Shown: positions 35,697-45,716, counted from the first letter of the stretch. The stretch: DNA of 64,000 nucleotides from Pseudomonas sp. GOM7 (GCF_026723825.1 NZ_CP113519.1:3658001-3722000); one strand, 5' to 3'. Notes: generated by a model not told the origin, from the letters alone. Translations and numbers: made by a program.

Positions 35697-35892
35697 TGTA
35701 GCCCGGATGCAATCCGGGGCCGGAGGGTGGATTTTCCCGGATGGCATCCGGGCCAAACCGCAGGTGCGCACAGCGCACCCTACAATCGTCCGCGGCCATG
35801 CCTAACCCGTAGGGTGCGCCGTGCGCACCGAAAACAACGCCCGCACTGCCGACATGATCCCGGACAATATCCGCGCCTCTTCTGCAGCCTAG
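35697..35892. repeat. Composite A+B repeat unit, second tandem copy
   Basis: A family-A palindrome (35697-35755), a family-B palindrome (35763-35783 and 35809-35829) and a tail ending in GCAGCCTAG appear in the same order as in the first copy. The B-loops of the two copies differ at only a few bases, which shows a true duplication. Confidence 0.8.
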
Positions 35893-35926
35893 ACTCGGCT
35901 CTTTCCGAGTTCGCAAGGAGAGCAGC

Positions 35927-37099
35927 ATGTCACCCGATATCGTCATCGTCGGTGCCGGCCCCGCCGGTCTGTGTCTGGCGCGCGCCCTGTCCGGGCACGG
36001 ACTGTCCATCCTCGTGCTGGAGCGCCAGGCCGAACAGGCACTGGCGGAACCTGCCTTCGATGGCCGCGAGATCGCCCTCACCCATGGTTCGCAGGCCCTG
36101 CTCGAACGCCTCGGCCTGTGGGCGCGCCTGCCCGCTGAAGAGATCGCCGTGCTGCGCGATGCCCAGGTATTCAACGGCCCTTCGCTGTTCGCCCTGAAGA
36201 TTCGCGCCGAGCAAGCCGGCGCCGAACGCCTTGGCCATCTGGTAGCCAACCAGGCCATTCGCCGCGCCGCCTACCAGGCCGTGAGCGAATGTGCCGATGT
36301 GCAATTACTGTGTGAAAGCAGCCTGCGCGCCATTGAGCAAGGTCAGGACGAGGTAAAGCTGGTACTCAACGACGGCCAGGTGTTGCAACCACGCCTGCTG
36401 GTGGCCGCCGACAGCCGCTTCTCGGAAACCCGTCGTCAGCTCGGCATCGGTGCGCAGCTCAAGGACTTCGGCAAGACCATGCTGGTGTGCCGCATGCAGC
36501 ATGAAAAGGATCACCAGCAGGTGGCCTGGGAGTGGTTCGGCTACGGCCAGACCCTCGCTCTGCTGCCGCTCAATGGCCGCCAGTCGTCCACCGTGCTGAC
36601 CCTGCCACCGCGCGAGATCGAGCGCTTGCAGAAGCTGGACGAATCCGCCTTCGCCCGCGAGATGGAACAACGCTTCGACCGCCGCCTGGGCGCCATGCAA
36701 CTGGTCAGCAGTCGCCATGCCTACCCGCTGGTGGGGGCCTATGCGCGGCACATGGTCGGCAACCGCTGCGCCCTGCTCGGCGATGCCGCCGTGGGCATGC
36801 ACCCGGTCACCGCGCACGGTTTCAACTTCGGCCTGATCGGCGTGCAACTGCTCAGTGACGCACTGCTGGCCGCCCATGCCAAGCGTCAGGACATCGGCGC
36901 AGTCGCCCCCCTGGCGCGCTACGAGCGTCAGCTACGCCTGGCCACCTGGCCGCTGTACCAGGCCACCAATTTGCTGGTGGAGCTGTACACCAACGACCAT
37001 CTGCCTGCGCGCCTGCTGCGCGGTGCCAGCCTGCGCCTGGCCCAGGGTCTGCTGCCATTGAAAAAGGGCATCGCCCGTCATCTGACCGCCCAGGCCTGA
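35927..37099 (+). CDS. ubiM: Ubiquinone-synthesis FAD hydroxylase UbiM-like
   Basis: A 390-residue flavoprotein monooxygenase of the UbiH/UbiI/UbiM family, which hydroxylates the ubiquinone ring using O2 and NAD(P)H. The Rossmann motif DIVIVGAGPAGLCLARAL starts at residue 4. FDGREIALTHGS and the second FAD motif CALLGDAAVGMHPVTAHGFN are present. AAGGAG lies 6 bases before the ATG. The PAFDGREIALTH form fits UbiM, but UbiH-like roles are possible. It sits between the MocR-type regulator and the orphan ccoN, a position not occupied in the P. aeruginosa cluster as I recall it. Confidence 0.78.
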   Translation: MSPDIVIVGAGPAGLCLARALSGHGLSILVLERQAEQALAEPAFDGREIALTHGSQALLERLGLWARLPAEEIAVLRDAQVFNGPSLFALKIRAEQAGAERLGHLVANQAIRRAAYQAVSECADVQLLCESSLRAIEQGQDEVKLVLNDGQVLQPRLLVAADSRFSETRRQLGIGAQLKDFGKTMLVCRMQHEKDHQQVAWEWFGYGQTLALLPLNGRQSSTVLTLPPREIERLQKLDESAFAREMEQRFDRRLGAMQLVSSRHAYPLVGAYARHMVGNRCALLGDAAVGMHPVTAHGFNFGLIGVQLLSDALLAAHAKRQDIGAVAPLARYERQLRLATWPLYQATNLLVELYTNDHLPARLLRGASLRLAQGLLPLKKGIARHLTAQA

Positions 37100-37132
37100 G
37101 TCTTGAAAGCGCGCGCCGAGCTCGGCGCGTGC

Positions 37133-37195
37133 CATCTGATATGCATCAGACAGAAGTTTCTGAGTCTGTTTTGTTTTACTCAGCCTCCCTACAGT
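37133..37195 (+). promoter_or_regulatory. ccoN promoter with shared two-part element
   Basis: CATCTGAT at 37133, GC at +10, CTGAGTCTGTTTT at 37160 and TACAGT at 37190 as -10. The first word is part of the dyad TCTGAT-ATGC-ATCAGA. Spacing is the same as in the cysI and ccoG promoters, so ccoN has its own promoter although it follows ubiM closely. Confidence 0.65.
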
Positions 37196-37246
37196 TTCGC
37201 CACTCGTGCGGCTACGCCCGCAATCACTGTATGGAAGGTAACCGCG

Positions 37247-38680
37247 ATGCAACCTGCTGCTTCCCATCCGGCCTACAACTACAAGGTCGTCCGCCAGTTC
37301 ACCCTGATGACCATTTTCTGGGGCGTGGTGGGCATGTGCACCGGCGTGCTCATCGCCGCCCAACTGGTCTGGCCGGAACTCAACTTCGACACCCCCTGGC
37401 TCAGTTTCGGCCGCCTGCGCCCGTTGCACACCAGCCTGGTGATCTTCGGCTTCGCCGGCAGCGCACAGTTCGCGGCCAGCTACTATGCGGTACAGCGCAC
37501 CTGCCAGACGCGGCTGTTCTCCGACACCTTGGCCGCCTTCACCTTCTGGGGCTGGCAGGCGACCATCCTGATCATGTTCGTGACCCTGCCCATGGGCCTG
37601 ACCACCACCAAGGAATACGCCGAGATCGAATTCACCGGCGCGCTCTGGATGGCCATCGTCTGGGTCGCCTATGGCATCGTCTTCTTCACCACGCTGACCC
37701 AGCGCAAGACGCGCCATATCTACGTCGGTAACTGGTTCTTCGGCGCCTTCATCCTGGTCATCGCCATCCTCCACGTGGTCAACCACCTGTCGATCCCGGT
37801 GAGCTGGTTCAAGTCCTATTCGGTTTATTCCGGCGCCACCGATGCCATGGTGCAGTGGTGGTACGGGCACAATGCCGTGGGCTTCTTCCTCACCACCGGC
37901 TTCCTCGGGATGATGTATTACTTCGTGCCCAAGCAGGTGAATCGCCCGGTCTATTCCTATCGCCTGTCCATCGTCCACTTCTGGGCGCTGATCACCCTGT
38001 ACATCTGGGCCGGCCCACACCACCTGCACTACACCGCCCTGCCCGACTGGGCGCAGAGTCTGGGCATGGTGATGTCGATCATCCTCCTGGCGCCAAGTTG
38101 GGGCGGCATGGTCAACGGCATGATGACGCTGTCCGGTGCCTGGCACCAGCTACGCACCGACCCGATTCTGCGCTTTCTGGTGGTGTCCCTGGCCTTCTAC
38201 GGCATGAGCACCTTCGAGGGCCCGATGATGGCGATCAAGACGGTCAACGCCCTATCCCACTACACCGACTGGACCATCGGCCACGTGCACGCTGGTGCCC
38301 TCGGCTGGGTGGCGATGATCACCTTCGGCTCGCTCTACCACCTGATCCCGAAAGTCTTCGACCGCGACGGTATGTACAGCAGCGGGATGATCAACGCGCA
38401 CTTCTGGCTGGCCACCATCGGTACCGTGCTGTACATCGCCTCAATGTGGGTCAACGGCATCACCCAGGGCCTGATGTGGCGCGCGGTGAACGAGGACGGC
38501 ACCCTCACCTACTCCTTCGTCGAGGCGCTGGAAGCCAGCCATCCGGGCTTCGTGGTGCGCATGATCGGTGGCCTGTGCTTCCTCAGCGGTATGCTACTGA
38601 TGGCGCTCAATACCTGGCTGACCCTGCGCAGCAAGGCCAGAGTGACACAGCACAGCGGGGAAGTCGCTCATGCCGGCTGA
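37247..38680 (+). CDS. ccoN: Orphan cbb3-type cytochrome c oxidase subunit I (CcoN4-like)
   Basis: A 477-residue catalytic subunit with 12 helices. It contains the heme and CuB ligands expected for cbb3 oxidase: H in HNAVGFFLTTGF, PHHLHYTALPDW, the cross-linked Tyr in AFYGMSTFEGP, and HVHAGALGW. AAGG lies about 8 bases before the ATG. There are no ccoO or ccoP genes beside it, so it must borrow those subunits from a complete cco operon elsewhere. In P. aeruginosa, oxidases containing CcoN4 tolerate cyanide and nitrite. Confidence 0.92.
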   Translation: MQPAASHPAYNYKVVRQFTLMTIFWGVVGMCTGVLIAAQLVWPELNFDTPWLSFGRLRPLHTSLVIFGFAGSAQFAASYYAVQRTCQTRLFSDTLAAFTFWGWQATILIMFVTLPMGLTTTKEYAEIEFTGALWMAIVWVAYGIVFFTTLTQRKTRHIYVGNWFFGAFILVIAILHVVNHLSIPVSWFKSYSVYSGATDAMVQWWYGHNAVGFFLTTGFLGMMYYFVPKQVNRPVYSYRLSIVHFWALITLYIWAGPHHLHYTALPDWAQSLGMVMSIILLAPSWGGMVNGMMTLSGAWHQLRTDPILRFLVVSLAFYGMSTFEGPMMAIKTVNALSHYTDWTIGHVHAGALGWVAMITFGSLYHLIPKVFDRDGMYSSGMINAHFWLATIGTVLYIASMWVNGITQGLMWRAVNEDGTLTYSFVEALEASHPGFVVRMIGGLCFLSGMLLMALNTWLTLRSKARVTQHSGEVAHAG

Positions 38681-38903
38681 AGCCTGGTGGATGATGGCCC
38701 TGGCCGTGTTCTTCGTCGGCGTACAGCTAAGTCTGGGCCGCAGCAGCCAGCGTGACCTCGACGAGGCGACCATGCTGCCGTTTGCCGACGACCCAGCCGT
38801 GGCACGTCGTGTCGAACGCGACACCGGGCGCAGCACCAGCGGCTGCGCCTGCCCCGGCACCTGCGACGGGCGCTGCGAACATCAGGGGCAGCAGACGTTC
38901 TGA
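38670..38903 (+). CDS. CcoQ-like small membrane protein with Cys-rich tail (77 aa)
   Basis: One N-terminal helix (WWMMALAVFFVGVQLSLG) is followed by DEATMLPFADDPAVARRVE, like the LPFADD segment of CcoQ/FixQ subunits. The C-terminus has C-x-C-x3-C-x3-C (CACPGTCDGRC), which could bind a metal; canonical CcoQ lacks this. It overlaps the ccoN stop by 11 bases, so translation is coupled. It corresponds in position to PA4134. It may stabilise the orphan oxidase or help load copper; the function is inferred. Confidence 0.75.
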   Translation: MPAEAWWMMALAVFFVGVQLSLGRSSQRDLDEATMLPFADDPAVARRVERDTGRSTSGCACPGTCDGRCEHQGQQTF

Positions 38904-38907
38904 GGGC

Positions 38908-39576
38908 TCACACCCACTGATCATTACGCTTGCGCCGCACCCGCAGCATGGTCGGCAGGATCAGACCAAGCAGCAGGCCGGCGCCGGCGATGCTGCCGCC
39001 ATAGACCATGTAACGCATCAGCACCTGCTGCTGTTCGTTGCCCAACTGCGCCTGGGCATCGCGCAGTTGCGAACGGGTGCTGGTCAGCTCGGCATCCAGG
39101 GCACTGCGTGCGGCCTGCAACTCTTCGATCAGTTGCTTGCGCGAATCCAGGGTTTCCTGCATGCCTTGTACCCGTGCCTTCCAGGCATCGTCGATACCCT
39201 TGAGCTCGGCGGTCAGGTCGGTGACCTTCTGTTCCAGTTGTGGCAGGCGCTCGGCCTGCCCCGGCACCGACTGCAGATCGCGGCTGGGAATCCACACCGT
39301 ATTGCCACTCTCGCTGCGCACCTGGCTGTAATCGCCCTGGGTACGCAGCAGTTCCACCTTCTCACCGGAGGTCAGGGTACCGACGATACGGTAGCCGTCG
39401 GTGGGCCCACTGCGCACGTAGGTATTGAGGCTGTCGCTGACCCAACGCTGATTGCTGGCGGCTTCTTCGGCCTGAGCCGGGCTGACTGTGCCGAGCAGAC
39501 CGCCGAGCAGGCAGGCCGCCAATGCGCGGGAGGGAAGCGGAGAGAATCGAACGGGAAAAGGGCGGGATGGGAACAT
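38908..39576 (-). CDS. SH3-domain membrane protein (TIGR04211/YgiM-like)
   Basis: A 222-residue protein with a signal peptide (ALAACLLGGLLGTVSPAQAE). A bacterial SH3 domain follows (WVSDSLNTYVRSGPTDGYRI to VWIPSRDL). A long coiled coil over about residues 105-175 leads to a C-terminal helix (YGGSIAGAGLLLGLILPTML) and a basic tail. The layout is that of E. coli YgiM, an envelope protein of uncertain role. The stop is 4 bases from the convergent CcoQ-like gene. Confidence 0.85.
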   Translation of the reverse strand: MFPSRPFPVRFSPLPSRALAACLLGGLLGTVSPAQAEEAASNQRWVSDSLNTYVRSGPTDGYRIVGTLTSGEKVELLRTQGDYSQVRSESGNTVWIPSRDLQSVPGQAERLPQLEQKVTDLTAELKGIDDAWKARVQGMQETLDSRKQLIEELQAARSALDAELTSTRSQLRDAQAQLGNEQQQVLMRYMVYGGSIAGAGLLLGLILPTMLRVRRKRNDQWV

Positions 39577-39789
39577 GAGCAATCTTCGACTGAGTGGTAC
39601 GAAGCCCGGCTGACGGGCATGGCAATGGTCGACATGCGCCCGGCAACCGGAAGTTGCATACAGGATCACCGCTGAAAGCCACGCGATGGCGGCCAATAGC
39701 CATCAAATCCTGCCCAGACAAGTCGACAGCAGACAGACATTGCTGACGCCCCCGGAGTTCATTCGAGCAGCGAATGCGGGATGGGCGGT

Positions 39790-41145
39790 TCAGGTGTCGA
39801 GGCGACGGACGAAAGGGACGAAATCCGCCAGCGGCATCGGTCGGCCGAACAGATAGCCCTGGAACTGGCTGCAACCATTGTCGACCAGGAAAGCGTGCTG
39901 GGCCTCGGTTTCCACCCCCTCGGCGATCACCATCATGCCCATGCTCTGCCCCAGCGCGATGACGCTGCGCACTATGGTTGCGCTGCTGGCATCGCTGAGC
40001 ACATCGCAGATGAACGAGCGGTCGATCTTCAGCTTGCCCAATGGCAGACGCTTGAGGTGGCTGAGGGAAGAGAAGCCAGTGCCGAAGTCGTCCAGGGAAA
40101 AGCGCACGCCATGCTCGACCAATAGCGCCATCTTGCGACCGAGGTCTTCCATGTCCTGCACGATCAGGGTTTCGGTCAGCTCCAGCTCCAGACGCTGCGC
40201 GTCGATACCTTGACGTTCGATCAGCGCCAGTATCTCGCTATCGAAACCTGACCGGTGAAACTGCTTCTGGCTGATATTCACCGCCAGACTGACCTCGCGC
40301 AGTGCAGGGTCGCCTGACCATTGGCGCAGGCAGGCACAGGCCTGCTCCAGCACCCACTGGCCAATGGGGATGATCAGCCCGGTCTTCTCGGCGTGATCGA
40401 TGAACTCGCCCGGGCCAAGCAGCCCCCGCTGCGGGTGTTGCCAACGGATCAGTGCCTCGGCGCCGATCACTCGGCCGGCGTGATTCACTTGCGGCTGGTA
40501 GTGCAGCACGAACTGCTCCTCACGCAGCGCCACCTGCAGGTCACGCTCCAGCCCGGAACGCTCGGCAGCATCGCTCTGCAGGATGTGCAACAGCAAAAAG
40601 AGCAGCAGCGTAGCCGTCCCCGCCTGCACCCAGGAGCCGACCATGCGCAGATCGTCAGGCAAGACGTAGAGATCGCTGGGGCGCCAGGTGGATGCCGCCA
40701 GGCCGACGAACAGCAGCAGGCCTGTCAGACACACGCCGTAGCGCAGCCAGAGCGGCTCGTCACGAAATGCCATCAGTGCGCCCACCGCCACCGGCAGCAG
40801 GTACAGGTGAGTGGCGCGGGGTGCCGCCAGGGTCTGCGGGTCGAGCAGCAGGGTCGAACCGACGATGAGCAGCAGCAAGGCGCCGAACAGCACCAGGTTG
40901 GCGCTACGCGGCCGGTGGTTCAGGGTGAGGATGAACACGACGATGCCGCAGAGGATGATCGCCAGATCCATCAGCACGATGGGCCAGTAACCGCGAATGG
41001 CGAAGAACAGCCCCCAGCCCAGCCCCACCAGCGGCATCATCAGACTGGCCAGCAGGCGCATGCGCCGCTCACGGCGCTGGCCGATCAGGGCGAGATCGGA
41101 CGCCTCCCAGAGCAGAGCCACACGCTTGAAGAATGTCTGGAGCAT
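39790..41145 (-). CDS. Membrane-bound EAL-domain c-di-GMP phosphodiesterase
   Basis: A 451-residue protein. The first ~195 residues hold about six helices (an uncharacterised MASE-like sensor). The rest is a complete EAL domain with the residues needed for activity: E in GAEALIRW, N in VNISQKQF, E in ELTETLI, DDFGTGFSS, K in KLKIDRSF and E in IAEGVETE. There is no GGDEF domain. It should hydrolyse c-di-GMP. An upstream TTG (41160) is an alternative start. Confidence 0.88.
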   Translation of the reverse strand: MLQTFFKRVALLWEASDLALIGQRRERRMRLLASLMMPLVGLGWGLFFAIRGYWPIVLMDLAIILCGIVVFILTLNHRPRSANLVLFGALLLLIVGSTLLLDPQTLAAPRATHLYLLPVAVGALMAFRDEPLWLRYGVCLTGLLLFVGLAASTWRPSDLYVLPDDLRMVGSWVQAGTATLLLFLLLHILQSDAAERSGLERDLQVALREEQFVLHYQPQVNHAGRVIGAEALIRWQHPQRGLLGPGEFIDHAEKTGLIIPIGQWVLEQACACLRQWSGDPALREVSLAVNISQKQFHRSGFDSEILALIERQGIDAQRLELELTETLIVQDMEDLGRKMALLVEHGVRFSLDDFGTGFSSLSHLKRLPLGKLKIDRSFICDVLSDASSATIVRSVIALGQSMGMMVIAEGVETEAQHAFLVDNGCSQFQGYLFGRPMPLADFVPFVRRLDT

Positions 41146-41390
41146 GCAGGTGATATCCAAGGTGCCATCACTTCATTCTCGAAGGTCGCTGGCCGAATGC
41201 AAGTCGCTGACGGTGACTTCTCCTGCTGCCAATGCGCGGTGCTCGACAAGCAAACCGGCAGCAGGTATCCGGCGCCGTTTCGGGCAGGCAAAAAGCTGAA
41301 CCACCTGGAGAAGAATCAGACTGACTCATCGGTCATCATCGATACCCAAGCAAAAGAGCTTGCAATACGCCCCAAATAACTCTACAAAAA

Positions 41391-41415
41391 CTGTACACAC
41401 GAATAAATTGTACAA
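41391..41415. promoter_or_regulatory. Paired TGTACA boxes before the acyl-CoA dehydrogenase gene
   Basis: CTGTACAC (41391) and the palindrome TTGTACAA (41408) lie 17 bases apart, ending 16 bases before the start codon. A similar pair precedes the chemoreceptor gene at 50125-50151. Confidence 0.35.
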
Positions 41416-41431
41416 CTTAGGGTAAAACACC

Positions 41432-43210
<1,779 letters not shown>

Positions 43211-43223
43211 CGACAAGCTGCGC

Positions 43224-43268
43224 AATCCGGCAACCCACCACTCCCCTTTTGGTTGTCGGATTTTTTTA
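43224..43268 (+). terminator. Rho-independent terminator after the acyl-CoA dehydrogenase gene
   Basis: The 12-bp stem AATCCGGCAACC/GGTTGTCGGATT (one G-U pair) is followed by seven T. Confidence 0.88.
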
Positions 43269-43322
43269 TTCCAGGGTCGTGACCATGACGGGTCGCGGCC
43301 ACCACCCGCGGAGGGATGGCTC

Positions 43323-43865
43323 ATGAAGACGCTGCTAGCGCGTCTGTGTTCGGCCTCGTTGCTCGTTCTGGCACTCAGCGTTGTGGCGCAGGCCAATACC
43401 CAGAACGGCTGGCGCGAACAACTGCCACGGGCCGAGTTGATCGGCAGCGGTGATTTCACCTGGTTCGGCTTCTCGGTCTACAACGCCAAGCTTTGGAGCC
43501 CGGCGCAGCCAGTGAATTTCGACCAGCCCTTCGCGCTGGAGCTCACCTACCGCCGCAACATCAGCCGCGAAACCCTGGTGGAAACCAGCCTCGACGAAAT
43601 TCGTCGCATCGATGCCAAGGCCCTGCAGGGCGGGCGCGAAGCCCAGTGGGCAGAAGAGATGCGTCAGGCCTTCGTCGATGTTCGCGATGGCACGCACATC
43701 ACCGGCGTCTATCTGCCCGGCCAAGGCTGCCGCTTCTATGTCGACGGCAAGCTGCAACACGTCATCGAAGATCCGGCTTTCGCCCGTGCCTTCTTTTCCA
43801 TCTGGCTCGATCCGCAGACCCGCAGTCCGAAACTGCGTGCGGCGCTGCTCGGCCGCAACCCTTGA
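43323..43865 (+). CDS. Exported chalcone isomerase-like protein
   Basis: A 180-residue protein with a signal peptide (LLARLCSASLLVLALSVVAQA) and a chalcone-isomerase-like fold (LIGSGDFTWFGFSVYNAKLW to VYLPGQGCRFYVDGK). Bacterial members are periplasmic and not known to act on flavonoids; a lipid- or fatty-acid-binding role is possible. GGAGGG lies 7 bases before the ATG. It is first of three genes with a DUF3833 lipoprotein and a short-chain dehydrogenase. Confidence 0.85.
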   Translation: MKTLLARLCSASLLVLALSVVAQANTQNGWREQLPRAELIGSGDFTWFGFSVYNAKLWSPAQPVNFDQPFALELTYRRNISRETLVETSLDEIRRIDAKALQGGREAQWAEEMRQAFVDVRDGTHITGVYLPGQGCRFYVDGKLQHVIEDPAFARAFFSIWLDPQTRSPKLRAALLGRNP

Positions 43866-43873
43866 GGTAGCCC

Positions 43874-44407
43874 ATGAAAGCCCTTGTGATTGTGCTGACC
43901 AGCCTGTTGCTGATCAGTTGTGGCCAGGTTCCGGTGGAACGCTATGCCCACGAGAAACCCGTGCTGGATCTACCCAGCTTCTTCTCCGGCCCGGTACAGG
44001 CCTGGGGCATGTTCCAGGATCGCTCCGGAGAGGTGATCAAACGCTTCCATGTCGATATCCAGAGCCGCCGCGATGGCGACAAGCTGATCCTCGACGAGCG
44101 CTTCCTGTATAGCGACGGCACCCGCCAGCGCCGCGTCTGGACGCTCACCCCGGATGAAAGCGGGCGCTGGATCGGTACCGCCAGCGATGTGGTCGGCGAG
44201 GCCATCGGCGAAGTGGCCGGCAATGCCCTGCACTGGCGCTACCACCTCAACCTGCCAGTGGATGACAGCACCTACGTCGTCCATTTCGATGACTGGATGT
44301 ACCTGATGGACGACGACACCATGATCAACCGTTCGGTGATGAGCAAGTTCGGCGTCGAGCTTGGCCAGGTCACCCTGTTCTTCCGCCGTGGCGCCGCCCA
44401 GCCGTGA
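43874..44407 (+). CDS. DUF3833 lipoprotein
   Basis: A 177-residue protein with lipobox LLISC (Cys16), so lipid-anchored. The rest is the DUF3833 beta-rich domain (VQAWGMFQDRSGEVIKRFHV, LHWRYHLNLPVDDSTYVVHF, DDWMYLMDDDTMINRS). The function is unknown; the fold class is probably lipocalin-like. It lies 8 bases after the chalcone isomerase-like gene and overlaps the next gene by 4 bases. Confidence 0.88.
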   Translation: MKALVIVLTSLLLISCGQVPVERYAHEKPVLDLPSFFSGPVQAWGMFQDRSGEVIKRFHVDIQSRRDGDKLILDERFLYSDGTRQRRVWTLTPDESGRWIGTASDVVGEAIGEVAGNALHWRYHLNLPVDDSTYVVHFDDWMYLMDDDTMINRSVMSKFGVELGQVTLFFRRGAAQP

Positions 44408-45102
44408 GTCTCAATAGCCTGGGCAGCGGCTACAAGGCGCTGGTGATCGGCGCCAGTGGCACCCTTGGCCAGGCCTTCTGCCAACTGCTGCGTGGCGATG
44501 GTAACTGCACCAGCGTGCGTGAGCTGAGCCGCGGCAGCACGCCGGCAATCGATATGGAAGACCCGAGCAGTATCGCCGTCGCCGCTGAGGCCCTGGTCGA
44601 GGAAGGCCCTTTTCAACTGATCCTGCATACAGCCGGGCTGTTGCATCGCCCTGGCATCGCCCCGGAGAAGAGCCTCAACGCCATCGAGGCCGATGCCTTG
44701 CAGGCGGTGTTTCAGGTCAATGCCCTGGGCCCGGCACTGGTGCTGCGTCACTTCCTGCCGCTGCTCGACAAGCAAGGCGCCATGGCCATGCTCTCGGCCA
44801 AGGTCGGCAGCATTGGCGACAACCGCCTGGGCGGCTGGTACGCCTACCGCGCCTCCAAGGCTGCGCTGAACATGCTGATCAAGACCGCCGCCATCGAACT
44901 TGCACGCAGCAAGCCCAAGGCGCGCCTGCTCAGCCTGCATCCCGGCACGGTGATCTCACCGCTGTCGCAACCCTTTCGCGGCGCCACAGCCGCGCGCCCC
45001 GCCGAACTGGCCGCCGCGCAAATGCTGCAGGTGATCGACAGCCTGGGGCCCGAGCACAGCGGTAGCTTCCACGCCTACGATGGGCAGCCCCTGCCCTGGT
45101 GA
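44404..45102 (+). CDS. Short-chain dehydrogenase/reductase
   Basis: A 232-residue SDR. The nucleotide motif is GASGTLGQ near residue 18. The catalytic Ser lies in MAMLSAKVGSIGD and the YxxxK in YAYRASKAALN. It starts at a GTG overlapping the DUF3833 stop (GTGA). It resembles C-factor-like SDRs. The substrate is unknown; by context it may act on an envelope lipid or related metabolite. Confidence 0.87.
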   Translation: MSLNSLGSGYKALVIGASGTLGQAFCQLLRGDGNCTSVRELSRGSTPAIDMEDPSSIAVAAEALVEEGPFQLILHTAGLLHRPGIAPEKSLNAIEADALQAVFQVNALGPALVLRHFLPLLDKQGAMAMLSAKVGSIGDNRLGGWYAYRASKAALNMLIKTAAIELARSKPKARLLSLHPGTVISPLSQPFRGATAARPAELAAAQMLQVIDSLGPEHSGSFHAYDGQPLPW

Positions 45103-45108
45103 GAGCCG

Positions 45109-45510
45109 CTACAGGCCACCAAACAGATCGAAGGAATCCAGCAGGCGCCAGGCGATTTCCGGGTTCTTTTCCATGGCCCGGCGGATCGCCGCCGGAATGC
45201 TCTGCCGCGTCTTGCGGCACAACCCTGGGTGCGCGTCGAAGCGCATGTGAATGCCGCGCATGCTGCGCACCTCGCCATGGCTCGGCTCGATATGCAGACG
45301 AATGCCCAATTGCTCGAACATACGCTGCTGCATGCGTTCGAGGTCTTCCAAGCTTTTCAGGTTTTCCAGGCGCTCGAGCAGGCGCTGCTCCTCATTGCGG
45401 GTCAGCAGCAGCACGCGCGTGTCGGCGCCCGGCACATCCAGCAGCTCATCGCGCTGGCAGTCACAGGCGCCCGGTGGGCAGGGATTACGCAGGGGTAATG
45501 GGGAATTCAT
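45109..45510 (-). CDS. Conserved hypothetical protein (133 aa)
   Basis: A small soluble protein beginning MNSPLPLRNPCPPGACDCQ. The N-terminal CPPGACDC could be a metal or redox site. A helical middle segment (RLLERLENLKSLEDLERMQQ) and a C-terminal block with RKTRQSIPAAIRRAMEKNPEIAWRLL follow. I recall similar pseudomonad proteins but no function. Upstream in-frame ATGs (45522, 45528) are alternatives; none has a good ribosome site. Confidence 0.65.
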   Translation of the reverse strand: MNSPLPLRNPCPPGACDCQRDELLDVPGADTRVLLLTRNEEQRLLERLENLKSLEDLERMQQRMFEQLGIRLHIEPSHGEVRSMRGIHMRFDAHPGLCRKTRQSIPAAIRRAMEKNPEIAWRLLDSFDLFGGL

Positions 45511-45635
45511 GGTTCTGATCATAGCCATCGCCGCGCGCGCTGCCCATCCACGGCTATCGGCTGGCTGAGGGCATGAGGTGAGAATGAGTATTTTTGGGGG
45601 AGCGCTTGTTTGATACCGGACTGGCAAGTTTGTGT

Positions 45636-45672
45636 GAGTGCTTGTTGCTTGTTGCTTGTTCGGGTTCTTGTT
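45636..45672. repeat. Short tandem repeat GCTTGTT
   Basis: Four adjacent or near-adjacent GCTTGTT units make a small microsatellite in the gene-free stretch. Such tracts vary by slippage. Confidence 0.6.
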
Positions 45673-45716
45673 CCGGATTGCCGCGTTTTTGTTGATGTCT
45701 CTGGTTTCGTCCTCCC

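Noticed and set aside
36932..38146. A 404-codon minus-strand frame over ubiM and ccoN
   Set aside because: It spans two real genes and their promoter and has no recognisable domain.
45636..45672. Possible CRISPR-like repetition
   Set aside because: The units are only 7 bases and adjacent, with no spacers and no cas genes in the window.
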